From: Phenylobacterium sp.
GTDB lineage: Bacteria; Pseudomonadota; Alphaproteobacteria; Caulobacterales; Caulobacteraceae
Assembly: GCF_016793225.1 (NCBI RefSeq)
Contig: NZ_JAEUMN010000106.1
Span: 1 to 64,000 of the forward strand
Length of the DNA: 64,000 bases
Reading direction: 5' to 3'
Every line of letters starts with the position of its first letter. Position 1 is the first letter of the stretch. The notes beneath the pieces are model-generated. The model made no database searches, was not told where the DNA came from, and saw only the letters and a program-made list of their open reading frames with translations. The position numbers were made by a program, and so were the translations under genes. This document shows, piece by piece, positions 17,187-26,862 of this stretch.

Positions 17187-19831
17187 CGACGGCTCCAGAG
17201 CGGGCTGAGCGCTGCGGCGACCTCGCCGAAGGCGCGCTCCTTGCGGCGCATATAGGCATCGAGCTCCGCCGGCATCGCCAGGCGCAAGTCGTTATAGATG
17301 TCGAGGGCGTCGGGCCCGGCCGGCGCGTGGCCGGCCTTCAGGAGGCCGACGGCTATTTCCACAAAGCCCTCCGCGTCGGCGAAGGCCGCATCCAGGCCAT
17401 CGCCTGACAGAGCCGCGATCCGAGGGCCGTCGCGCAAGTAGGCCAATCGCGAGACCGACTGGCGCAGGTCGGGCAGCAGCTGGCGGGCGGCGGCGGCGTA
17501 GAGCACCCGCTGCAGTTCGCGACCCTGGTCCAGGACAAGGGCGTCGGGTTGGCGAGGCATGGCTCCGGTCTTGTAGTCGGTGACCCGAGCCGCATCGCCC
17601 GCAGCCCGCAGGTCCAGGCGGTCAATGCGTCCGCTCACCGCAAGCCCGCCGAAGACCACGCGCTGCGTTGGGTCCCACGGGCACTCGTCCGGGATCGACG
17701 CCGTGTCTGGCGGCTCGATCTCGCCGAACACCACCTCAGTCCAACTCCGCGTCCCTCCAAGTGTCTCGTCCAGGCGAAGTGCTTGGCCTGCGAGTTTGGC
17801 GGCCGCCTCGACCGTGCGGCGCCAGAGCTGAGGCGGCGGGGTTACCCGCTCCAGCGGCCAGTCGTTTAGGACTGCGTCGGCGGCAGCGGCCACGGCGGCA
17901 TCGATCTGGCCGGCGCTGGCTTTCGCGAAGCCGGGGTCGGGCTCCAAACCGTTGACGGCCTGACGCAGGATCTCATGGGTCAGCTCGCCGAACGTCCTGG
18001 GGTCGGTGGTCAGCTGCAGGCCGCCCACCTCGACGGTTCGCCATCCGAGCACATGGCGCCACACGAACCCCAAGGGGTCGCGCAGAAGCCGCCGCAACGA
18101 CGTTGCCGACTGAGGTCGCGATAAGGTGCGCGCCAGGACCGGGTGTTCAGCGGCGAAAAGCCCATCGTGGGCGGTGCGCTCGGCGCTGCGCCAGTTCATC
18201 CAACACAACCGGGTCGAAGCGAGGTGCGGTTGAGAAGCCGCCTCGGGCGGTCGGGCGAGAAGGCGGTCACTCTCACTCATCGCGTGGGCCGGGATCCGGG
18301 TGCGGGCGAGCTCCGCAGCGCCTTGCGGCCAAAGGCGGCTGGGTGGCAGCGGCGCCCCTTCAGCTGACCGCCGGGCCCGCGACAGCACAATACTGTCGGA
18401 CGCCGCCGTCGTCAGGACGGTGAAGTGGTCGAGGTCCCGCTCGCTGCGGCTCATCGGCTCAAGGCGTCTGGGGTCCAGGATGTGGCCTGGCAGAAGCGGG
18501 TCTTCACGGCGTCCGCGCGGCCAGCCACGGCTCGAGAGTCCGAGCAGGCGGATATGGCGACGGGGCGCGCCCGCGAGATGCGAAGCTGGTCCCCAACTGA
18601 CCGCGGCCGCCGCCTGCTGCGTGTCGGGAACCCGCAGGGTCTGCAAGGCCAGGGGGAGAGCTTCAGCAGGCGCCACGCCAAGGGCGGTCCGCCAGAGACG
18701 TCGGGCCTCGCCCGTCAGGAGGCTGTCGCCGGCTTCCGCTGCGACGGCCGGGCCGTGACTGAGCAGCTCCACCAACGCGATCAGAATGGTTTCCGCCAAC
18801 TCGCCGGACCTGCGTTTCGGCCGAGCATCGACGAGCGCGCGCCTCCAGTGCTGCGCGGTGAAGAGGCCTGCCGCGCGGCTCAGACCATCGGCCCAGTCCT
18901 CTGGCAGGTCGGGTGCCGCGGAGGGCGCTCGGCGTAGCAGGCGGCGGACTCTTTCCTGGCTGAGGCCGCGCAACAGCACCTCGGCAAGCGCCGCGCACGC
19001 CTGACCTTCAGCCGTCTCTAGGGCCGGAAGGCCATGAGAGAAGTGAACCGGAAGGGCGGCGTCCCGCGCCAGCACCAGGACGTGTTCGTCCCAGGCCTCC
19101 GGGCTGGGCGCGGCGACGCCGATGTCGCTGGCCGCTGTGCCGCGGCTCATGAGATCCCTCGCCCAGCGCAGTGTCTCGACCACCTCGGCGCGCGGATCGG
19201 CGCACACCTCGGCGCGGACGGTCGGTGCCGCCCTTGAGGCCATCGCTTCCACCCGCCCCGGGAACCAGCCGATGTCGAGCCGTCCCGCAGGTGCCTGCCA
19301 GACGAGGTCCGTCCGGCTCGCCAACGCGACCAAGAGTGAACGCCACACGCAGTCGACGTCCAGCATGCCCTGCAACACCACCGGTCCCAGCCGGCCGGCG
19401 GCCCTGTCGACATTGGTGAGGGCCGCGTCGCGCAGGTCCGGGGCGATTAGTGCCGCCTCGGGCAGCGCCTCGCGGATACGTTCCTGGACCAAGGCCAAGT
19501 CCGCCAGGCGCGGGTGCTGGGACGCCTCCTCAGAAAGGTTGACGTCGGCCCGCCAAGCCGCTGACAGGGTGCGGAGCATCGCCCTCGCCGTTCCCGGTAG
19601 AGCGCGGACGGGCTCAATCTCCTGGAAACCGCCGGCGGCGAGCGCCGCGCGGACCCCGAACTGCAGTTGCTCGAAGGTCGCAGGCTGGCGGAAGCCGCCT
19701 GCCAGTCGAGCCGCCAGCAGCGGCAACGTCACCACCTCCAAACCGTGCTCACCAGCTTGTGCGGCGGCCGTGCGACGCATGCGGAAGGCCAGCGGCCCGT
19801 CCACCACAGCGGTTCGAGGTTGGAACAACAT
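17183..19831 (-). CDS. AddB-like PD-(D/E)XK nuclease
   Basis: 882 residues, upstream partner of the AddA-like gene. The C-terminal third carries a RecB/AddB-type nuclease: VSGRIDRLDLRAAGDAARVTDYKTG at about 731-755 supplies the Asp and Asp-x-Lys catalytic residues, preceded by FGELTHEIL and followed by QRVLYAAA. No Walker A motif is visible in the N-terminal part and no four-Cys iron-sulphur cluster pattern is evident, so it resembles a degenerate AddB helicase arm fused to an active nuclease. Ribosome site GGAAG precedes the ATG at 19831. Confidence 0.78.
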   Translation of the reverse strand: MLFQPRTAVVDGPLAFRMRRTAAAQAGEHGLEVVTLPLLAARLAGGFRQPATFEQLQFGVRAALAAGGFQEIEPVRALPGTARAMLRTLSAAWRADVNLSEEASQHPRLADLALVQERIREALPEAALIAPDLRDAALTNVDRAAGRLGPVVLQGMLDVDCVWRSLLVALASRTDLVWQAPAGRLDIGWFPGRVEAMASRAAPTVRAEVCADPRAEVVETLRWARDLMSRGTAASDIGVAAPSPEAWDEHVLVLARDAALPVHFSHGLPALETAEGQACAALAEVLLRGLSQERVRRLLRRAPSAAPDLPEDWADGLSRAAGLFTAQHWRRALVDARPKRRSGELAETILIALVELLSHGPAVAAEAGDSLLTGEARRLWRTALGVAPAEALPLALQTLRVPDTQQAAAAVSWGPASHLAGAPRRHIRLLGLSSRGWPRGRREDPLLPGHILDPRRLEPMSRSERDLDHFTVLTTAASDSIVLSRARRSAEGAPLPPSRLWPQGAAELARTRIPAHAMSESDRLLARPPEAASQPHLASTRLCWMNWRSAERTAHDGLFAAEHPVLARTLSRPQSATSLRRLLRDPLGFVWRHVLGWRTVEVGGLQLTTDPRTFGELTHEILRQAVNGLEPDPGFAKASAGQIDAAVAAAADAVLNDWPLERVTPPPQLWRRTVEAAAKLAGQALRLDETLGGTRSWTEVVFGEIEPPDTASIPDECPWDPTQRVVFGGLAVSGRIDRLDLRAAGDAARVTDYKTGAMPRQPDALVLDQGRELQRVLYAAAARQLLPDLRQSVSRLAYLRDGPRIAALSGDGLDAAFADAEGFVEIAVGLLKAGHAPAGPDALDIYNDLRLAMPAELDAYMRRKERAFGEVAAALSPLWSRR

Positions 19832-20030
19832 CGTCTTCCTTCATGCCTCGCGTAGCTGTGCCGCGCGAGACTGTTCGGCGTCCCACAGTGACTGCCCTAC
19901 GTACGAAGTGTCCCGTCGTTGTTTTCAACATTCGTAGCCCAGGCTACAGATCAGCTGGGCAAAGGCCGGCTCAAGATCCTCGGCGTCCCCGCTACTCAAA
20001 GCGCCGGAAAGGCCGCAGTGGTGATCGGGC
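19832..20030. other. Intergenic region between Gabija and AddAB-like operons
   Basis: 199 bases with no supported gene. They separate the minus-strand UvrD gene end (20031) from the AddB-like start (19831), so the promoter of the AddAB-like operon must lie here. I cannot assign -35/-10 elements with confidence. No hairpin strong enough to call a terminator was seen. Confidence 0.4.
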
Positions 20031-21761
20031 TCAAAGCGCCAGGATCTCCGCATTGCAGCCGCCGGCGTCCAGGATGGCCTTCAATCCAGCCGCGCGCCTC
20101 TTTGGTGTCGCGATAGCTAGCAAGCGCTCGGCGCGCGACGCTCCAACATAGATCTTGCGGGCCTCTTCGATCGTGTCTGGATCGGTCACGGATCCAGTCA
20201 GTACACCCAGAATGTCGCCGGCCTTCTTCACCGTTAGGACCACGCACACCGCTGGAAACTCTAGTCCTTTGACCGCATGGATGGCTTTCGCGGGTAAAGC
20301 GGTAGGGGATACCTCCGCCAGAACGGACTCGAGGTCCTTGTTGGCCCTGAGGCGCTGCCCGATGGTCGAGGTTCCGACGAGGCTCGTCCCGAGCAGGAGA
20401 CGAGCCCGCTTCAACCAATCGTCGACGCTCTCTCCAGCAACCACCTTGAGCGCCTGCCCTACCGCAATGATCTCTGGCCGCCACCGCCCATCATCTCGGC
20501 CGTTGGCGGTGACGTGGGCTGTGTAGTCGCCGGCATTGGAGATGATGCCACGCACCTGAAGCACAACGCGATGAAGCCGGGTCAACGCCTCGCGACGGTT
20601 GCCGGCGGCAAACGAAAAATGGAAGGCCATCACTGCTTCCGCCAATAACAGCGTCTTGTCGTTACCAGCGTCAGGAAGGGCGCGACCAACGGCACTACCA
20701 GCGCTAGCCCAGGTCGCCGCGAGGACTGGTGCCTGCGCCGGCGCTATACCGAGACCCGCCGCGAGCGTCTGAAATCGCGCTCCTATAGCGGCCGGCACGC
20801 CGGTCCCTCCGTAGGACAGAATGTAAACCGGTGCCGCCTCATCCTTGTGCCTGCCCACGGCCTGGTCAGGCGCGCCACGCGTTGATGGCGGACGGAGCTG
20901 GGAGATCGCCGCGCAAATCGCCGGGGACGAACGGAAATTTCCGCTCATTGGCAGCTGGTCGGCCTCGCCGAACGACTTCGCAAAGTTCAGCAACTCATCT
21001 GTCACACCACCACGGAAGGCGTAGATCGCTTGGTTCGGATCGCAGACGACCTTGACGGTGATGCCGGACCCGCGAAGCCACTCGATGATCTCCAAGTCGG
21101 CCGGATTGCAGTCCTGGGCCTCATCGACAACGATCTCGCGAAATCGGGCGCTGAGCGCAGCGCCTAGGCGGGCTGCGAACAGCTTGTCGGCAAGCCTCGT
21201 GGCGACGCAGTCGCGAACATCCTCAAAGTCGAGGTAGCCCTTGGAGCGAGCCCGCGCGATCATCCCGCGCGCCGTCGTCTCCCAAGCGCCCGGGCCATTC
21301 TTCGGCGCGAAACCGGTGTCAACGGCCTTGTCCGGAAGGAAGGCACCTGTCGCCCGGTTGAAATGCTTGAGCTTGAGCGCCTGCGCCACTTCGTAGGGTC
21401 TGACTTCCCAGTCCGACTTGTCCGGCACCAGCCTCGGCGGCTGGCTGCAGCCATCGACGCCAAAGGGTGTGATTAAGAACTGCCAGAGAAATTTGTCGAA
21501 GGTGCCGATGAAGCTGGGAAAGAGGGGTGATGGCAGCACTCCGAAGCTGCGCAGCCGGCCCTCCAACTCCTCCACCGCCGCGTTGGTGAACGATAAGAAA
21601 GCGACGCCGCGGCGATCCCACGATTCCGAGAGCATCTGCCTGGCCCGCTCGACCATGGTTCGGGTCTTGCCGGCACCGGGGCAGGCGCGGACGAAGGCAT
21701 GGCCCTCGTGGACGATGATCGCTTCCTGCTCCTTGGTCGGCGTGTAGGCTTCGGCGGTCAC
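20031..21761 (-). CDS. gajB: Gabija-type UvrD-family helicase (GajB-like)
   Basis: 576 residues with UvrD/PcrA motifs: Q motif EQEAI (11-15), Walker A CPGAGKTRT (about 27-35), VDEAQDCNP (Walker B), CDPNQAIYAFRGG (motif III), AVKGLEFPAV (motif V) and GASRAERLL (motif VI). It overlaps the upstream OLD-family gene by 4 bases. The invariable tandem of class 2 OLD nuclease and UvrD-like helicase is the Gabija antiphage system, in which GajB associates with GajA and signals DNA or nucleotide depletion. It is slightly longer than characterised GajB (about 500 aa). Confidence 0.85.
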   Translation of the reverse strand: MTAEAYTPTKEQEAIIVHEGHAFVRACPGAGKTRTMVERARQMLSESWDRRGVAFLSFTNAAVEELEGRLRSFGVLPSPLFPSFIGTFDKFLWQFLITPFGVDGCSQPPRLVPDKSDWEVRPYEVAQALKLKHFNRATGAFLPDKAVDTGFAPKNGPGAWETTARGMIARARSKGYLDFEDVRDCVATRLADKLFAARLGAALSARFREIVVDEAQDCNPADLEIIEWLRGSGITVKVVCDPNQAIYAFRGGVTDELLNFAKSFGEADQLPMSGNFRSSPAICAAISQLRPPSTRGAPDQAVGRHKDEAAPVYILSYGGTGVPAAIGARFQTLAAGLGIAPAQAPVLAATWASAGSAVGRALPDAGNDKTLLLAEAVMAFHFSFAAGNRREALTRLHRVVLQVRGIISNAGDYTAHVTANGRDDGRWRPEIIAVGQALKVVAGESVDDWLKRARLLLGTSLVGTSTIGQRLRANKDLESVLAEVSPTALPAKAIHAVKGLEFPAVCVVLTVKKAGDILGVLTGSVTDPDTIEEARKIYVGASRAERLLAIATPKRRAAGLKAILDAGGCNAEILAL

Positions 21762-23698
21762 GCAACCACCTCGCGGATGGTGTCGTCGATGTATTTCGGG
21801 ACAACGAAGGTGTGTTTGTTCGTGTCGGCCTTCTCGATCAAATCGGCCAGCACCTGGGCGAAATCGCCCTTCCTGGCGTTCTTGAAGATGCCCTGGATGG
21901 CTTTGGCGCGTTCGTCGCCCTCAAGGGCCGCCGCCTTGTCCCACTTCTTACCGGACCGCTTGTGTAGGCTGACATAGGCCGCGCGGAGGATCACCGCGTT
22001 GCCGGCTTCCAAGAGTTCGCTTTCGAGGGAGTAGCGGGATGTGATCGCCGACAGGATCGCCTCGGCACCGTTGGCTTTAGCGAGGGCATCCAACGCCTTC
22101 TTCCGCCGCTCACCCGGAAGGAGGCCTTCCTCTTCTTTGGCGTCCTCGTCGTCATCGGCTAGCTCGGTGTCGTCATCGTCGTCCTGGCCAACGCCGTGAT
22201 CCCCGTCGGTCATGACCACGACCCGCTCAGCGATACGAGCCTCATTGACGAGGCTGGTTAGGAGATTGGCGTAGGGGACAAAGTCGACGCCATCGATGGG
22301 CACGAACACGGCCGACCTGAAAAGGCGCAACTTCTCCGGCTCTCCTTTCAGGGTGAAGTGCTCGGCGATTACGGGAAGCAGCAAGGCCTCGGCGATACCT
22401 TCCACGAGGAGCACGCGCCCTCCGAACAGCAATGCCGCCTTAGTCACGTCGAGATAGCGATCGATTTTTCGGCGCTGCAGGTCGTCGAGCTGGATCTGCG
22501 CAAGGGGGATGCAACGCGTTGAACGGCGAAGCACTGCGGCGGTCGCGGTTGCCACCAACCCCTCGACCGAATCGGGTGGCTCACCGATCCCCTCGGCGAT
22601 GCCCGTCTCGATCACAGCGGCGTCGGCCTCCGCGGGCGTCGCCGCCGCCTTCTGCAAAACGCCACCTGCGGCCGGCTGTGGGATCACCGATTTGAAGACC
22701 ACCAGCTGTTTGCTGCTTACCCAGGCGGACAGGTTTGGCGAGTGGCTGGCCACAACGACCTGGATCTGCCCAGCCGGTCCGTCCTCGGGCTTGTCCACGC
22801 TGGATTGAGCCGCCTGGTCTTTCAGGAACGACAACACGGCTGCCTGCAACTGGGGGTGAAGGTGCGCTTCGGGCTCTTCGACTAAGAACACTGTGAGATC
22901 GGAATTTCGCACCTTCTCCAGCTCGACGGCGATCGTGGCCATGAACAGCAGGTTGGCGTAGCCGTGGCCGGAGTAGCGCAGGTCTTCGGGGTGGACGCCG
23001 TGATCGGCGAGCTTGAATCTTAGATCGCGCGCGATATCGACCAGCGCCTCTTGCGACGCAAAGCCGAGTGCTGCGGCCTGAGGACGGACGCCGGCGGTCA
23101 ATGCGGTCAGGCCCTTGCCAACCGCCTCATCCACTTTGGACAGCACGGCGTGTTCGGCCTGCCGCGCCAACTCCTTTGCCAAGTCGTCGGCGGAGACATC
23201 GCCGAGGAAGTGGTTCAGCAGGGCCATGATCCGCGTAGGGTTGCCGGATGCCAGAGCCCGTTTGGCGTCGCGTAGCGGCTGTAAATAGACGTGGCGGACC
23301 ATGTCGTGGCAGCCGGGTTCCGGCAGGTTGCCTAGCTTGCCGGCCCAAAGGCTCGGACGGTCGCCCAGGCCACCATTGTAGCGAAGACCAAACCGCGCCT
23401 CGGTAAGGGTAGCATCAGTGCTAGCCGAGATTAGACGCCCCTGCTGGCCGACACTCAGATCACTGAATGTCGCTTCTAGGTCAAAGCCCGAGGTCGGGCT
23501 CTGGAAGCGAACATCGGTCGGCTCGCAGTAAATCTCGCGCCGTCCGCCCAATGGCTGGGTCAGCAGGCGGATTGCGTCGATGGCGTTGCTCTTGCCGCCA
23601 TTATTCTCGCCGACGAAGACCGTCAGGTCCTTTTGGAGCTCGACCTCGCCCACGTCAAACGAGCGAAAATTCCGTAACCCTATCGCTTTGAGAAACAT
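21758..23698 (-). CDS. gajA: Gabija-type OLD-family ATPase/TOPRIM nuclease (GajA-like)
   Basis: 646 residues from the ATG at 23698 (GGGGGA about 5 bases upstream; the longer frame is non-coding-like). ABC-type ATPase: Walker A GENNGGKSNA (about 30-39) and Walker B FLVEEPEAHLHP (about 266-278). C-terminal TOPRIM: LVEGIAEALLLP (catalytic Glu, about 430) and MTDGDHG (Asp pair, about 496). A very acidic insert of about 20 residues (DDDDDTELADDDEDAKEEE) follows. GajA is a nucleotide-inhibited DNA nickase. Together with gajB it forms a complete two-gene Gabija cassette. Confidence 0.87.
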   Translation of the reverse strand: MFLKAIGLRNFRSFDVGEVELQKDLTVFVGENNGGKSNAIDAIRLLTQPLGGRREIYCEPTDVRFQSPTSGFDLEATFSDLSVGQQGRLISASTDATLTEARFGLRYNGGLGDRPSLWAGKLGNLPEPGCHDMVRHVYLQPLRDAKRALASGNPTRIMALLNHFLGDVSADDLAKELARQAEHAVLSKVDEAVGKGLTALTAGVRPQAAALGFASQEALVDIARDLRFKLADHGVHPEDLRYSGHGYANLLFMATIAVELEKVRNSDLTVFLVEEPEAHLHPQLQAAVLSFLKDQAAQSSVDKPEDGPAGQIQVVVASHSPNLSAWVSSKQLVVFKSVIPQPAAGGVLQKAAATPAEADAAVIETGIAEGIGEPPDSVEGLVATATAAVLRRSTRCIPLAQIQLDDLQRRKIDRYLDVTKAALLFGGRVLLVEGIAEALLLPVIAEHFTLKGEPEKLRLFRSAVFVPIDGVDFVPYANLLTSLVNEARIAERVVVMTDGDHGVGQDDDDDTELADDDEDAKEEEGLLPGERRKKALDALAKANGAEAILSAITSRYSLESELLEAGNAVILRAAYVSLHKRSGKKWDKAAALEGDERAKAIQGIFKNARKGDFAQVLADLIEKADTNKHTFVVPKYIDDTIREVVA

Positions 23699-23828
23699 GG
23701 AATCCCCCGAGAAGACTGAATCTCTCCCGGGCGGCCGATGTTTGCAACTTAACGGCGAAGCGCCGAGACAGCTGCGAAGACAAACCTGCGGTCGTCCCGC
23801 AAGCGGGAATTCCAACCTCAGCGAAGAG

Positions 23829-24059
23829 TCAGGACCGGGCCCCTTCGCCTGGACGCTTCATACGGGTGAACGCACGATCGGTGCCCATGAACCGGGAGAG
23901 CATGGGCGGGATCAGTTTCACCGGCTCGACGGCTTTGCCCCCTTCTCGCTTCAGCGCCTCACCGTAGGCGACAAGGTCGCGATGCACCGCGGCGGGGAGT
24001 TCAACGGTGACCCGTACGGGCGTGTCGTCGAGGATTTCCGAGAGCTTGAGCTTGGCCAT
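23829..24059 (-). CDS. DUF2274 family protein
   Basis: 76 residues (MAKLKLSEILDDTPVRVTVELPAAVHRDLVAYGEAL) matching DUF2274, a small protein almost always found directly after trbI in alphaproteobacterial Trb-type conjugation operons. The N-terminal RVTVELPAAVHRDLVAYGE part resembles a ribbon-helix-helix DNA-binding fold, so it may be a regulator. That is inference. It is the last gene of the transfer operon, 12 bases after trbI. Confidence 0.8.
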   Translation of the reverse strand: MAKLKLSEILDDTPVRVTVELPAAVHRDLVAYGEALKREGGKAVEPVKLIPPMLSRFMGTDRAFTRMKRPGEGARS

Positions 24060-24071
24060 CTTACGCCTCCT

Positions 24072-25202
24072 TCAGGGCCGATAGGGTTCTAGGATGAGAT
24101 CGCGAGTGACCATGACCCGCACCGGTGCACCGGGCCGAATGGTGAGCGTGGGCGCGATGTTCAGACTGCGCCCGACGGCCTGTTGGCCGACCTGGTTGAA
24201 GGTGTCTGAGCTGCCGTCGCGTAGCGCGCGGACAATGTCGCTGTCTCGAGGATCCTCGCCAAGTTGCGCGCCAATCCCCAGGATCGTCGATAAGGCGGCG
24301 GCCCCGAACAACTCGCCCCAGTGGCGGTCCACCCGGTCGCGCAGGCCGGCGTAGCCGGCGGCGTCCCCGGCAGGTTGCTTCTCAAGCACGATCGACCGAC
24401 CGTTCGGGAGGATGAGCCGCGTCCACGCGAGAAGCACGCGGCTCTGACCGTGGGCGACCTGCGTATCGTAGATGCCGATGAGCTTGCTGCCCTGGGGGAT
24501 GAGTAGATATCGCCCGGCCACGCTGTCGTAGACGTTCTCGGTCACCTGGCCGACGACCTGGCCTGGAATGTCCGACTTGATGCCCGTGACCAAGGCGGCC
24601 GGGATCATGGCGCCGGCTTGCAGGACGAAGGGAGAGGGAGGGCTCTGCAGGCGATCTGTACTGGTCGTGCGGCGATCCACCGGGCCATCGAGGACCGTTC
24701 GCTTTGCGCCTACAGCGTCGCCCGTAGCAGCAACACCCTCGGCGGCATCGACGCCTCGCGCCTGCGCATCGGCAGCGAATAAGCGGCTCATGCGGGCAGC
24801 ATCGCGCTCCTGTTGCGCACGCTCGCGGTGGGCTTCGGCCTGCTGAAAGGCTGCATCGTCCTGGGCGGTAGCCATCCCCGGCGGCGGCGCATTCGCTTCG
24901 AGGATGGGCGTGCCGAGGTCGCCAGGGAGCGGCGGCCCGAGGGTCTGCGTCTCTCCATAGTTGTGGGGGAGCCGGTTTAGACGCTCCGGCGGCTGGCCGC
25001 CGACATTGTAGATTTCGCGAGGCTTGTGCTCGCTGGCGCCCGAGGTCATGCCGTAGGCGACGGCGCCTACTATCGCGACCGATGAGACGCCCGTCAGCGT
25101 GACGATTGCCTTGCGGGAAAGCCTGGCAACGCGCGGCCGGCTCGATCGCAGACGCAGTTCCTGGGCCGCGTCCTGCTCAGAGGGGTGGCTTATGACGGTC
25201 AT
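24072..25202 (-). CDS. trbI: Conjugal transfer protein TrbI (VirB10-like)
   Basis: 376 residues. Short cytoplasmic tail, one transmembrane helix (about 33-52), then a Pro/Gln-rich periplasmic linker and a C-terminal VirB10/TrbI beta-barrel domain (AGAMIPAALVTGIKSDIPG...VTENVYDS...LLIPQGSKLIGIYD) ending in the outer-membrane pore region (ILGIGAQLG). It links the inner-membrane ATPases to the outer-membrane core of the type IV secretion channel. The start overlaps trbG by 4 bases. Confidence 0.93.
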   Translation of the reverse strand: MTVISHPSEQDAAQELRLRSSRPRVARLSRKAIVTLTGVSSVAIVGAVAYGMTSGASEHKPREIYNVGGQPPERLNRLPHNYGETQTLGPPLPGDLGTPILEANAPPPGMATAQDDAAFQQAEAHRERAQQERDAARMSRLFAADAQARGVDAAEGVAATGDAVGAKRTVLDGPVDRRTTSTDRLQSPPSPFVLQAGAMIPAALVTGIKSDIPGQVVGQVTENVYDSVAGRYLLIPQGSKLIGIYDTQVAHGQSRVLLAWTRLILPNGRSIVLEKQPAGDAAGYAGLRDRVDRHWGELFGAAALSTILGIGAQLGEDPRDSDIVRALRDGSSDTFNQVGQQAVGRSLNIAPTLTIRPGAPVRVMVTRDLILEPYRP

Positions 25203-26176
25203 GCCCCTGCCCCCTTGCGTTCGATGCGGACGCGCTTGGCGCCTCGGCTATCACCCAGCCGCAGCTCCGCCCGGGTGAAGATGCGATCGACGACGATCCG
25301 CTTGCCGATGACCCGGTAGTTCACCAGGTCCGTGACCTTGCCATCGGCACCGGCCACGAAGAGAGGCGGCAGCTCGCTTTGCACGACCGTCGCTGGCAAC
25401 TCGATGTAGGTCTGGCGACCGTCATCATAGACGCGCGCCGGGCGCCAAGCGGCGCGGTCCCCGCTGATCCGATAGCCGAAGTTCAACTGGTCAACGGCGA
25501 CCGTAGGCAGCGCGTACCGGTCCGCCGCCGCCGCCGCAGCGGCGGCCGCCGCCTCTTCGGCGGGATACCGCCACGCGACGGACGCCATGTAGGTCGCTGG
25601 CGTGGCTCGGAGCTCCAGATGGTAGGTCCGACGGTTCGAGTTGATAACGAGATTGGTCTGAAGCTTCGATCCAGTGGGCTTCACCAGGATATGGACGCGC
25701 CTGCCGGGTCCAGATCCGCTCTCGGTGTCACCGATGATCCATCGCGTCGTATCGCCTGCGGCGACCGGCCCGTTCCCCGAAAGCGTCTCGCCCTCTTGGA
25801 GGACGATGTCTGTGATCCGCCCCGGCGAGGCGTAGACCTGATAGAGCGCGCCATCTTCGTACTCATAGATCTGCGCGGCGTTGGCGTAGTCGCTCACGTT
25901 GGGCTGAACGCGAGCGGCGGCGTTTGCTAGGGCGACGCGCGCCGCAGGATCCGCCGGGTTCCTTCTCGGCGCACTCCGCCCGGCGCTCGCCGGCGGGTTT
26001 GGGATTGGGGCCATCGCCACCGCGGTTGCCGGACGTGCGACCTGAGCGGCGGACACCGGAGCCGTCGAAGCATGCGTCGGCTTGGGCGCGGCCTGGCTCA
26101 CCAGGGGTCGGAGGACCGCGCATCCTCCTAGGGCGGTCGAAGCAACCACGCAGGCATATGTGCCGAGAATACGCAT
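25199..26176 (-). CDS. trbG: Conjugal transfer lipoprotein TrbG (VirB9-like)
   Basis: 325 residues starting at the ATG at 26176, giving a lipoprotein signal (MRILGTYACVVASTALGGC, Cys19). The C-terminal VirB9 domain (RRVHILVKPTGSKLQTNLVINSNRRTYHLEL...) is an outer-membrane-core beta sandwich; FGYRI and TYIELP motifs are present. An Ala-only run (AAAAAAAAAA, about residue 215) is encoded by GCC/GCG repeats. It starts on the stop codon of trbF (TGATG). Confidence 0.92.
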   Translation of the reverse strand: MRILGTYACVVASTALGGCAVLRPLVSQAAPKPTHASTAPVSAAQVARPATAVAMAPIPNPPASAGRSAPRRNPADPAARVALANAAARVQPNVSDYANAAQIYEYEDGALYQVYASPGRITDIVLQEGETLSGNGPVAAGDTTRWIIGDTESGSGPGRRVHILVKPTGSKLQTNLVINSNRRTYHLELRATPATYMASVAWRYPAEEAAAAAAAAAADRYALPTVAVDQLNFGYRISGDRAAWRPARVYDDGRQTYIELPATVVQSELPPLFVAGADGKVTDLVNYRVIGKRIVVDRIFTRAELRLGDSRGAKRVRIERKGAGA

Positions 26177-26862
26177 CACCCGAGCTCCCGAGACCAGTTC
26201 ACGGCATGCACGAAGACGCCCAGCGGGTTCTTGCGGAGTGCATCTGCGCTCCGCGGCGGCTGCAGGACGACGGTCAGGATCGCGGTCCACCGTTCGGTCG
26301 TGGCGAGCGCGCCATCGACGTAGCGTCGCTCGATCCAGGCCACGCGGAAGCTATCAGGGGAGGCTCGGATGACGCTGGAAACATCAACGGCGACTTGGAC
26401 TTGGCCGACCTTGCTGAAGGGGTCGTTGGCTCGGGCGTACTCATTCAGCGCCTGCGCGCCACGATCGGTCGTGTAGTCGTAAGCGCGCAGCCAGTTCTGC
26501 CGGACGATGATCGGATCGGCAGGGATCGCCCTCACCTCCTCGACGAAGCGCGCCAGGTGCCACGCAATCTGTGGATCCGTCGGTCGGTAACCTGCGGCAG
26601 CCGGGGCGACAGCCTGGGCTTGGCCAAGCCGATCGACCTGTACGACCCACGGCGTCACCGATCCGCGCGCGCCCTGCCACACCAGCGCGGCTGAAAGAGC
26701 GGCGGACAGCGCAAGACCGCCGAAGGCCATGAAGCGCCAGTTGCGCGCCTGAACTCGGGCGGAGCCGATGCGATCGTCCCAAGCCTGCGTCGCGCGCTGG
26801 TAGGGCGTTTCGAGCGTTGGCGTCGCGCCGTAGCGCAGGCCAGGGCGGGTGAAGACATTCAT
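26176..26862 (-). CDS. trbF: Conjugal transfer protein TrbF (VirB8-like)
   Basis: 228 residues. A cytoplasmic N-terminus, a transmembrane helix at about 44-63 (FMAFGGLALSAALSAALVW) and a periplasmic VirB8/TrbF domain with the family's NWLRAYDYTTDRGAQALNEYA and ERW motifs. VirB8-type proteins nucleate assembly of the mating channel in the inner membrane. The ATG at 26862 overlaps trbL by 4 bases. Confidence 0.92.
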   Translation of the reverse strand: MNVFTRPGLRYGATPTLETPYQRATQAWDDRIGSARVQARNWRFMAFGGLALSAALSAALVWQGARGSVTPWVVQVDRLGQAQAVAPAAAGYRPTDPQIAWHLARFVEEVRAIPADPIIVRQNWLRAYDYTTDRGAQALNEYARANDPFSKVGQVQVAVDVSSVIRASPDSFRVAWIERRYVDGALATTERWTAILTVVLQPPRSADALRKNPLGVFVHAVNWSRELG

